Assembly: GCA_016716745.1 (NCBI GenBank)
Contig: JADJVD010000003.1
Coordinates: 152,001 to 216,000, forward strand
Direction of reading: 5' to 3'
DNA length: 64,000 bases
Origin: Hyphomicrobiales bacterium
Lineage (GTDB): Bacteria; Pseudomonadota; Alphaproteobacteria; Rhizobiales; Beijerinckiaceae
The notes under the pieces are model-generated. The model did not search any database and was not told the origin of the DNA. It was given only the letters and a program-made list of their open reading frames with translations. The position numbers were made by a program, and so were the translations under genes. Shown one piece after another: positions 1-7,281 of the stretch; within the stretch, counting starts at the first letter, position 1, and every line of letters begins with the position of its first letter.

Positions 1-375
1 TGCGGCAGCACGACGAGATTCTCGTAGCGGTCGCCCTCCGCCTCGGTGCGCAGGGTGATCTCGATGGCGTTCTCGCCGCGCTGGCCGGAATCGCCGGCGA
101 GCACGATGTCCTGCTTCACGCCATTGGCGAATTTGCGCGCGCGCACCTGCACGACGCGCCCGCCCTCGGGCGGCAGCGCGGCGATCGGCGCGTCGGAGCC
201 GCGCACGTCCGGCGCCATGCGCGAGGTCATGCTGCGCCACACGCCCGGGTTGAAGGCGCCGCCGGAGACCGTGTTCTCCGTCTCGACGATCTGCGCAGAG
301 CAGCCCGCCAGCGCCGGCGAGCGCGGCGGCGGCGAGGAGCCGATGCATCGGGAAGGGACGCGGAAGGCGGGGCAT
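1..375 (-). CDS. bcsN: BcsN-like cellulose biosynthesis lipoprotein (partial, apparent frameshift)
   Basis: Last visible gene of the minus-strand cellulose operon; its 3' end lies beyond the left edge. The frame below about position 340 encodes a lipobox (LAGC, then SAQIVETEN) followed by a region of the type ALPPEGG-RVVQVRARKFANG-VKQDIVLAG, which fits my recollection of the BcsN family of alphaproteobacterial cellulose operons. No start codon exists in that frame. The ATGs at 390, 375 and 348 lie in a neighbouring frame that encodes the hydrophobic signal segment (MHRLLAAAALAGAG). Joining the two needs a one-base shift inside the GC-rich stretch at about 300-345, most simply a sequence error. 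Start 375 is a guess; the upstream TPR gene stops at 394. BcsN assignment rests on pattern and position and is moderately sure. Confidence 0.6.
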   Translation of the reverse strand, partial: MPRLPRPFPMHRLLAAAALAGAGGLLCADRRDGEHGLRRRLQPGRVAQHDLAHGAGRARLRRADRRAAARGRARRAGARAQIRQWREAGHRARRRFRPARRERHRDHPAHRGGGRPLRESRRAAA

Positions 376-393
376 GGCGTCGTCTTTCATGGG

Positions 394-3300
394 TCAGTAC
401 TGCATGCGCAGGGTCTTGCCGCTGATGGCGGCGAGGCCGGCGCGCGATTCCTTGGTCGACATCTGCTCGTCGAGCGTGCGGAACAGGCGCTCGGCGTCGT
501 CGAGCTTGCCGAGCTGGAACAGCGACCAGGCGCGCATCAGCGTGAGGTCGCGGCTCTCCACCGCATAGGGCGCGCGCTGGCGCAGCAGGCTCAACGCGCC
601 GACATAGTCGCCCTTGTCGTAGGCGGCGAAGATGCGCTGCTCGAGCGCCATCACGCCGATCGCGCCGCGCTTGTCGGCGGGCAGGGCGCCTTGCGCCGCC
701 GTCGCCGCCGCGCCGCGCGGATCGTTCGACTGGAGCTGCGCCAGGCTCTTGCCGTAGGCGGCCTCCTCGCCGGTCTTGCCGGGCGCGCCAATGGCGCGGT
801 CGAAGGAGATCAGCGCCTCGGCCGGGCGGCCGGCGTTGAGCAGGCACCAGCCATTGGAGACGGCTGCGGCGCCCGACAGGCCGGCGGCGTCGCCGCCCGC
901 GCCGAGCGAGCAGCGGCCGGCGCCGGAGGCCGCGCCGCCCGAGGCGACGGGCCGGCGATGGGCCTTGCGCTCGGGCGCGGGGCGCGGCGGCTCGGCCTGC
1001 GCCGGCGCGGCGGGCGTCCACGCCGCGGGCGGGGGAACGGCGGCGAAGGCGCCGGGCAGGGCGGGCTGCGGCTGCGCCGGATAGGGCTGCGGATAGGCTT
1101 GCGGGTAGGTTTGCGCGTAACCCGCCGGAAGTTGCGGCGCGTTCGCGGGCGGCATTGCGACAGGCGCCGGCGCCGGGACGGCGCGCGCGGCCGGCGGCGG
1201 GGCGAGGCTAGGCATGACGGGCGCGACCGCGGGGAAGCCCGCCGGCGCGGCGGGCATGCGCACCGGCGCGCCGGAGGCGTTCGCATAGGGCGAGGGCTGC
1301 GAGGGCGCGAGGGGAACGGCAGCCGGCAGGCTGGAGGGCGGGGGCGGGGCGTAGAGGTCGCCGCCGGCCGGGGCGGCCAGGACCGGCGGCAGTTGCGAGA
1401 CGAGCGCCGGCGCGGGCGGAGCGGCGGGCGGCGCCGGTCGCTGCGCCGGATGGGGGCGCCGTTCCTGCGTCCGGGCCTGCGCCTGCGCCAGAACCGGCGC
1501 GGCCAGCGCGCTCGTCACTTCGTGCGAGACGCCGGCGTGCGGGCCCGGCGCGGAGCTTGGCTTCGGCTGCGCGCCGACGGGCTGGCCGGGCTCGGGATTG
1601 TCGAGGAGTTGCACGCCGAATTTCTCGTAGGGCATCGCGCCGACGCCGGGGACGCGGCGCGGCAGCAGCGGGTAGGGGCCGGCGAACGGCTCGCGCGCGT
1701 AGGCCGTCGCGGGGGCGACCGGAACGCCCTTGGCCGGCGTGGCGGCGAGCGGGGCCGGCGCGCTCTGGGCGGCGAAACGCATCGGGTTCTCCGGCAGCAC
1801 GGGCAGCGGGAACTCGGCTGGCGTCGGCGGCGGCTTGGCGACGCCGAAGGTCGGCGGATAGAACGGCGCCGGCGGCGGGCGCATCTGCGGATAGAGGCGG
1901 CCGGACGGGCCGGTGACGACGCCCCACGAATGGCGGCCGAGCGGATCGTGCAGCGCGTTCGGCACGAAGCCTGTCGAGCCGGAGCTGTAGGGGCCGGGGC
2001 CGGAGCGCTCCTCCTTCTCGTCCTCGGGGCGGCCGGGCAGCGCCTTGGCCCCGCCGCGCGCGGCCTCGTGCGCCTGCTCGATCCACGGGTTCTGCGCCAG
2101 AAACATCTCCCACCAGCGCGCCTGCTCCCACGAGGTGATCTCGCAGGGCTTGGGCGGGTGATACTCCTCCTCGGGGAAGAGCATGGCGACGACCTTCGGG
2201 TGCAGCCCGTCGGCGCGGTTGACCACTTCGAGGAAGGGCTGCTCGCGCTTCAGCTTGCGCAGCGTCGCGGCGTAGCCGTAGACGACGTCCTCGCGCGGGC
2301 GCCATGCGACGGCGCGCTCGAACCACTCCAGCGCCACGTCGTACTGGCAGGTGTTGAACGCATACCAGGCGAGGGCGCGCGCGCCCGTCGCCGAGGCGTC
2401 CTCGAGCACGGCGCGGCCGTAGCGGGCGAGACGCTCGGGCTCGATGTAGGGCGGCGTGTCGCGGGCGAGGTCGCGCTCCAGCACGTCGAGGAACAGGATG
2501 CGGTTGCCGGGCTCGCCGCGCCGCCAGGCGAAGGCCACGTCCTCGGCCTCGCGGTAATAGCCCTGCGCGCGCAACACATGCGCCAGACCATGGGCGACCA
2601 TGGCGTCGCCGCCCTGCGCGATGGCGCGCTTGAACCAGTCGAGCGCGGGCTCGTATTCCTTGCGCCGGTTGCGATACCAGGCGACGAGGGCGGCCTCGTT
2701 CGGATCGGCCGCCTGCCGGGCGTGCGCCTCGAAGGCGGCGAGATCGGCCGTCGCGACCTCCTCCGCGCGTTCGCCGCGCAGATAGGCGCTGAGCCGCGCG
2801 CGGGCGATGTCGACGAGGATCGCGTCGAACTCGTTCTTGCCCTCCGGCGTCTTGCGCCCCTTGGCGATGAGCGTCTCGATATCGGCGATCTGAAGATTGG
2901 CGATCGCCTTGTGCATCGTGCCGATGCGCTCGGCCGAATCCGTGCTGGACTCGAGGATGGAGGCGTAGGTGGCCACCGCCTTGGCGCGCAGCTTGGCGCG
3001 CGCGAAGCCCTCGGCCAGCGTCCACAGCACGTCGACGTCGCCGATCTCGCCGACCGCCGCATTGCTTTCGGCGAAGGCGGCGAGCTTCTTCCACTCCTTG
3101 TCGGCGGAAAGCGCCATCACCTTCAGCCGCGCCTGCTTGCGGCGGAATTTGCCCATGAAGTCGCGCGAGGGCTCCCAGCCGGGCTCGGCCTGCTTGCGCG
3201 CCTCGATCATGGCGGCGAGCTCGTCCATCTTGTCGGCCGAGAACAGTTCCCACAGCGGGCCCTCGTTCTCGCCGCCCTGAGTCTGCGGGGCGAACAGATC

Positions 3301-3552
3301 GTCGGGGACGATCCACTCCGGATAGAGCGCCTTCAGGCGGCGCGTTTCGGCGTCGACGCGCACGCGGTCGTTCTGCGAGGCGTAGAAGCGCAGCCCGCTC
3401 TCGTCGACGTCGACGACGCGCGTGGGGGCCGTCGCGGCGGCGGCCGGCGTCGCGGGCGTCGGCGCCGCGGCCTCTTGCGCGCGCGAGGGCGCCGCGCCCA
3501 GAACCGCGAGCGCGACGAGGAGGGTCGCGAGGCGCGTCATCCGTCGAGACAT
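394..3552 (-). CDS. Periplasmic TPR protein of the cellulose operon
   Basis: 1052 residues. An N-terminal signal peptide (about residues 1-25, ending APSRAQ) predicts export. The N-terminal half is alpha-helical with degenerate tetratricopeptide-like repeats (for example around EPALDWFKRAIAQGG and YDVALEWFERAVAW). The middle, about 530-860, is a long Pro/Ala/Gln-rich linker with short PQAYPQPYPAQ-type runs, and a second TPR block follows (about 880-1052, with NAGRPAEALISFDRAIG). The start codon overlaps the end of bcsZ by 16 bases, so the two are translationally coupled; a second ATG at 3540 is possible. By position it stands where BcsC stands in enterobacteria, but no C-terminal outer-membrane beta-barrel is visible. 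Likely a periplasmic scaffold for cellulose export; that role is inferred. Confidence 0.8.
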   Translation of the reverse strand: MSRRMTRLATLLVALAVLGAAPSRAQEAAAPTPATPAAAATAPTRVVDVDESGLRFYASQNDRVRVDAETRRLKALYPEWIVPDDLFAPQTQGGENEGPLWELFSADKMDELAAMIEARKQAEPGWEPSRDFMGKFRRKQARLKVMALSADKEWKKLAAFAESNAAVGEIGDVDVLWTLAEGFARAKLRAKAVATYASILESSTDSAERIGTMHKAIANLQIADIETLIAKGRKTPEGKNEFDAILVDIARARLSAYLRGERAEEVATADLAAFEAHARQAADPNEAALVAWYRNRRKEYEPALDWFKRAIAQGGDAMVAHGLAHVLRAQGYYREAEDVAFAWRRGEPGNRILFLDVLERDLARDTPPYIEPERLARYGRAVLEDASATGARALAWYAFNTCQYDVALEWFERAVAWRPREDVVYGYAATLRKLKREQPFLEVVNRADGLHPKVVAMLFPEEEYHPPKPCEITSWEQARWWEMFLAQNPWIEQAHEAARGGAKALPGRPEDEKEERSGPGPYSSGSTGFVPNALHDPLGRHSWGVVTGPSGRLYPQMRPPPAPFYPPTFGVAKPPPTPAEFPLPVLPENPMRFAAQSAPAPLAATPAKGVPVAPATAYAREPFAGPYPLLPRRVPGVGAMPYEKFGVQLLDNPEPGQPVGAQPKPSSAPGPHAGVSHEVTSALAAPVLAQAQARTQERRPHPAQRPAPPAAPPAPALVSQLPPVLAAPAGGDLYAPPPPSSLPAAVPLAPSQPSPYANASGAPVRMPAAPAGFPAVAPVMPSLAPPPAARAVPAPAPVAMPPANAPQLPAGYAQTYPQAYPQPYPAQPQPALPGAFAAVPPPAAWTPAAPAQAEPPRPAPERKAHRRPVASGGAASGAGRCSLGAGGDAAGLSGAAAVSNGWCLLNAGRPAEALISFDRAIGAPGKTGEEAAYGKSLAQLQSNDPRGAAATAAQGALPADKRGAIGVMALEQRIFAAYDKGDYVGALSLLRQRAPYAVESRDLTLMRAWSLFQLGKLDDAERLFRTLDEQMSTKESRAGLAAISGKTLRMQY

Positions 3553-4655
3553 GACGGATACCTCATGCGCGCGGCCACCAGCGCCATCAGGCGCAGCGTC
3601 GCCGGATAGTAGTGCTCGGTCGCATTGAAGGCGCGGATGTCGGCCGGAATCGGCTTGCCTTGCGTCGCGCACGACATCAGCGCGCCGATGGCGCGATAGC
3701 CCGGATCGGTCAGCTTCTCGAGCGTCGCGCCGGTCTTCAGATCGACGATCGCGGGGGACTCGCGCCAGGCCTCGACGAAGGGCAGATAGTCCTCGCGCTC
3801 GCCGAGGCCCGCCCAGGCCATATAGAGCGGAATGCGGATCGCGTTGTAGCCGAAGTTCGGCGGAAAGCCGTCGGCGATCGTCGGCGTCTTGTCGCGCAGC
3901 GACAGCCAGTCCGGCGGCAGGCGTTTGTCGCCGAAATGCGCGGCTTTCACGATATCGAGGCCGGTCTGCGTCAGGCCGCGCCAGTTGATGTCGGGCGCGG
4001 CGAGGCGCAGCCGCTCGAAGGCCGGGAACACCCAGTAGGACGGGTTGACCACAGGCCCGTCGGGACGGTCGGCGTCCGCGAAGGCGTCGATCGCCGGCAG
4101 CATGACGACGCCCCAGGGCGGCTTCAGAAAGAAGGTCTTGCGCGAGATGGAGATGGCGAGGCTGCGCGCGGCGACGCGATAGCTCGGCTCGCCCCAGAAA
4201 TCGGAACCCTCCGTGAGCGCCCAGGCGATCAGCACGTCGCCGTCGGTCGCGTTGTTGACGTCGCCGACGGCGGGACGCTTGTCCGGCTCCCAGCGCCAGG
4301 CGAACAGATCGTCGGCGCGCACCGCGAGATTGGCGCGCGTCCACGCCCAGATGCGCTCGAAGGCGACGCGGTCGTTGGCGGCGACGGCGAGCAGCATGCC
4401 GTAGCCCTGCCCCTCGCTGTGGCTCATATTGCCGTTGGCGGTGTCGACGACGCGGCCCTGATCGGTGAGGAAACGCGCCTTCCAGGCCTGCCACTGCGCC
4501 GTGTCGGCGAGCGCGCCGCCAATCGGAATGGCGCGCGAATCGAGTTCGCGCATCTCGAAGTCTGACGCGGAGGCGGACGCGGCGGGCGGCGCGGACTGCG
4601 CCCGCGCGCAGAAGGCGACGCCGATCATCGCGAGGGCGAGCAGGACCGTTCTCAC
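3537..4655 (-). CDS. bcsZ: Cellulase BcsZ, glycoside hydrolase family 8
   Basis: 372 residues with a signal peptide (VLLALAMIGVAFCARAQ). It is an endo-beta-1,4-glucanase of the cellulose operon, thought to trim or release glucan chains in the periplasm. The GH8 signature SEGQGYGM is present, with the expected acid Glu at about residue 81, together with the aromatic-rich stretches of the fold (FAWRWEPD, NPSYWVFPAF, GFPPNFGYNAIRIPLY). The start is a GTG at 4655 whose last bases overlap the bcsB stop (GTGA), and the ORF contains no better upstream start. The 3' end overlaps the TPR gene. Length is normal for the family. Confidence 0.92.
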   Translation of the reverse strand: MRTVLLALAMIGVAFCARAQSAPPAASASASDFEMRELDSRAIPIGGALADTAQWQAWKARFLTDQGRVVDTANGNMSHSEGQGYGMLLAVAANDRVAFERIWAWTRANLAVRADDLFAWRWEPDKRPAVGDVNNATDGDVLIAWALTEGSDFWGEPSYRVAARSLAISISRKTFFLKPPWGVVMLPAIDAFADADRPDGPVVNPSYWVFPAFERLRLAAPDINWRGLTQTGLDIVKAAHFGDKRLPPDWLSLRDKTPTIADGFPPNFGYNAIRIPLYMAWAGLGEREDYLPFVEAWRESPAIVDLKTGATLEKLTDPGYRAIGALMSCATQGKPIPADIRAFNATEHYYPATLRLMALVAARMRYPSCLDG

Positions 4656-7267
4656 GGCTGCCTCCGTCCGATGTTGCGCACCAGCCAGAAGGTCGAGCTG
4701 CCGAGCAGGAAGGCGACGAACAGGATGATGCCGGCGTAGGTCCAGCGGTTGATCGAGAACCAGCCTGCGGCGATGAGGCGGGCGTTCTGCACCGAGAAGG
4801 GCTGCGTGCTGACGAAGTTCAGTTCGGAGGCGCGCAGCGCGGCGATCTGCGCCTCGCTCGGATCGAGCGCGGCGATGCGGCCGCGCACCTGCGCCCACAC
4901 GCGCGGATCGACCGCGCAGGCCATCGTCTCCATCAGCGCCGCGCTGGTCGGCGCGGTGACGAGCGTCCACACGCCGGATTCGTCGCCGGACAGATTCGCC
5001 TGCGACATCAGCAGCGACATGTTCGGCCGCACGACGCGCGACTGATCCTCGTTGACCCGCTCTGGCGCGAGTTGGCGGATCAGCGCCGAGGTGATGCGCC
5101 GGAACAGGACGAGCCGCTCGCCGAACCACGTCACCATGGCGCGGCCGAAGGCGTAGACCTGACTGGAGTCGCGCTGCGTCTGACGCCAGTTGTCGTAGAG
5201 CGATTCGGAATTGGCCGGGGCGACGCGCGCGGCCTGCTCGACCGGCGCGCGGCGCGACATCGGCGCCCGCATCCGGCATTCGGCGGGGAAGTTGCGTTGC
5301 AGGGCGAGGTTGGAGCGGGCGAGCGCCTCGAAGCGCGATCCTTTGCCCTCGCGCCCGGCGATCGGCGCGGCGTCGCTGAAATCCTTCCACGCCGCGCGCA
5401 CGAGTTCGTCGTCGAGGCCGGAGGCCTGCAGCACGCCGGGCTCCAGCGTTCCGGCGGCGCCGACGACGAGCGTCGGCTCCTCGCCCGGCGCCGGCGGCGT
5501 CGAGGTGGCGCGGAAGTCGATGAACTGGCCGGCCGAGATGGCAAGGCGCGCGACGAGGGTGGCGGCGGCCGCGATCGTCTCGCGGTCGGGCCTCGGCATG
5601 TAGAGGCGCGAGGCGCGCGCGCCTGAGGCGTAGGGGAACGCGCCGGTCGCGGTGACGGCGAGATCGGGCACGCGCGCGATGCGCGCGATATCGGGAATGA
5701 CGAGCTCGGTCGTGTCGAGCAGCAGGAAGCGCCGCTCCTTGACGAGCGCCTTCAGCGGATCGCAGGCGGCGTCCGCCACGGTCGGCACATGTGCCTCGAT
5801 CTCGATGCGGTTGAGGCCGGGGCGCAGCGCGCCGAGCGGCAACTGGATGGCGCGCTCCTTGAACACGTCGCCGGCCGTCTTCGGCAGCTTGACGCCGACG
5901 ACGTTGCGTCCGTTCACCGAGACGACGATCTGCGCCTCGTTCGTCAGGCCCGCCGCGTAGCCGCCGGCCAGATTGAGCTGAACCTTGGCGTAGTCGGCGG
6001 CGTAGAAGTCCGACGGCATCATGATCTGGAAGGCGGAGCGGAACATGCGCCCCGAGAACTCCTGCGAGACGATGCCGAGATCGCGCAGGCGCACGCTCTG
6101 CCCGCCGGACAGGCGCAGGCCGGGGAAGGCGGCGGCCGCGCGCAGCCCCTCGTCGGCGCCGCGCAGCATCTGCGCGCGCAGCAATTCGTCGAGCGCGGCG
6201 TCCACCTCCTCGCGCGTCGAGCCGGTGGCCACGAGCGTCGGGCGGCGGCCCTGTCCGTTGGGCAGGATCTGAAGCGTCGGGCCGTTCGGCTGGCGCAGCG
6301 CCTCGAGGCCGGGGCGGTCGCGCAATTCGAGATAGGGGCCGACGGCGAGGTTGACGCCATAGGCGTCGCTCGCCGCGCCCGAGTCGACGTCGACGAGCAC
6401 CTGCTCGAAGCGGCCGTTGACGGCGATCGCCTGCGCGGCGCGCAGCACATGATCGACCGAGGCGAGCGTGGTCTGGTCGGCGAGGATGGCGCGCACCGGC
6501 AGGCCGCCCTGCGGGTTCGGCGGCAGCGCGGCGAGATCGGCGATGCTGGCGACGCCCGGATCGTCGGCGGCGAACAGGAAGCCGGTCTGCGAGGGGTCGA
6601 TCTGCGTCCACAGCTCGTAGGTCGCCTGCAGCGAGCAATCGACGCGGTGGCGCTGCTGCACGGCGATGCGCAGCGAGTTGAAGCCGGGCTTCACGATGTC
6701 GGCCGGCACGTCGAGCGTCATCGTCCTGACCGCATGCGGCGCCTGGATGCGCGCCTCGCCGATGGTGCGGTCGTTGATCTGCACGGTGATGGTGGAGGCC
6801 TCGGGCATCACCGAGACGGCGGAGAGATAGCCGAGCTGGAAGCGCAGCGGCGCGGCGGCCTGCGCGTCGGTCAGATAGATCGGCCATTCCGAGGCGCCGA
6901 TCTCGCCGGCGAGGCGATAGCCCTGCGCGTTGTTGGGCAGATGGCGCAGGCGCTGCGCGGCGGGCGCGGCGACGGGCTGAGCCGACGCCGCCTTCTGCGC
7001 CGTCGCCGGCTCCGGCGTCGTGGCGCGCGCAGGCAATTGCATGGCCGGCGCAGCGGCGGCGGGCGGCGCGGCTTTGGCGACAGGCGAGGCGGGGGCCGCG
7101 ACGGTCGGCGCGGGCGGCGGCTGCTGAGGCGACGGCGGACCGGCGAGGACGGCCGCCGGCGGCGCGAGCGTCGTCATCGGCGCGGGCTGGAACAGCGAGG
7201 CCTGCGCGAATGCGCTCGCGCCCGCGGCGAGGGCGGCGAATCCGGCTATGGCGAGGCGCGCGAGCAT
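4652..7267 (-). CDS. bcsB: Cellulose synthase regulatory/periplasmic subunit BcsB
   Basis: 871 residues. Signal peptide (MLARLAIAGFAALAAGASAFAQ), then an Ala/Pro-rich linker to about residue 105, then the BcsB core with its paired carbohydrate-binding-like and flavodoxin-like domains. Family-type stretches include GFLFAADDPGVASIADLAALP and FQIMMPSDFYAADYAKVQLNLAGGY, shown here in part only. A single C-terminal membrane helix (AGIILFVAFLLGSSTFWLV) anchors it next to BcsA. BcsB guides the nascent glucan across the periplasm. It starts 14 bases after the bcsA stop without a strong Shine-Dalgarno, so coupling to bcsA translation is likely. The 80-residue Pro/Ala linker behind the signal peptide is longer than usual. 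Confidence 0.93.
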   Translation of the reverse strand: MLARLAIAGFAALAAGASAFAQASLFQPAPMTTLAPPAAVLAGPPSPQQPPPAPTVAAPASPVAKAAPPAAAAPAMQLPARATTPEPATAQKAASAQPVAAPAAQRLRHLPNNAQGYRLAGEIGASEWPIYLTDAQAAAPLRFQLGYLSAVSVMPEASTITVQINDRTIGEARIQAPHAVRTMTLDVPADIVKPGFNSLRIAVQQRHRVDCSLQATYELWTQIDPSQTGFLFAADDPGVASIADLAALPPNPQGGLPVRAILADQTTLASVDHVLRAAQAIAVNGRFEQVLVDVDSGAASDAYGVNLAVGPYLELRDRPGLEALRQPNGPTLQILPNGQGRRPTLVATGSTREEVDAALDELLRAQMLRGADEGLRAAAAFPGLRLSGGQSVRLRDLGIVSQEFSGRMFRSAFQIMMPSDFYAADYAKVQLNLAGGYAAGLTNEAQIVVSVNGRNVVGVKLPKTAGDVFKERAIQLPLGALRPGLNRIEIEAHVPTVADAACDPLKALVKERRFLLLDTTELVIPDIARIARVPDLAVTATGAFPYASGARASRLYMPRPDRETIAAAATLVARLAISAGQFIDFRATSTPPAPGEEPTLVVGAAGTLEPGVLQASGLDDELVRAAWKDFSDAAPIAGREGKGSRFEALARSNLALQRNFPAECRMRAPMSRRAPVEQAARVAPANSESLYDNWRQTQRDSSQVYAFGRAMVTWFGERLVLFRRITSALIRQLAPERVNEDQSRVVRPNMSLLMSQANLSGDESGVWTLVTAPTSAALMETMACAVDPRVWAQVRGRIAALDPSEAQIAALRASELNFVSTQPFSVQNARLIAAGWFSINRWTYAGIILFVAFLLGSSTFWLVRNIGRRQP

Positions 7268-7281
7268 CGTGGAATTCCGGA

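Noticed and set aside
46..3609. Plus-strand open frame of more than 1100 codons
   Set aside because: Arg/Gly-rich shadow of the minus-strand TPR gene; no family resemblance and no ribosome-binding site. High GC leaves many antisense frames open.
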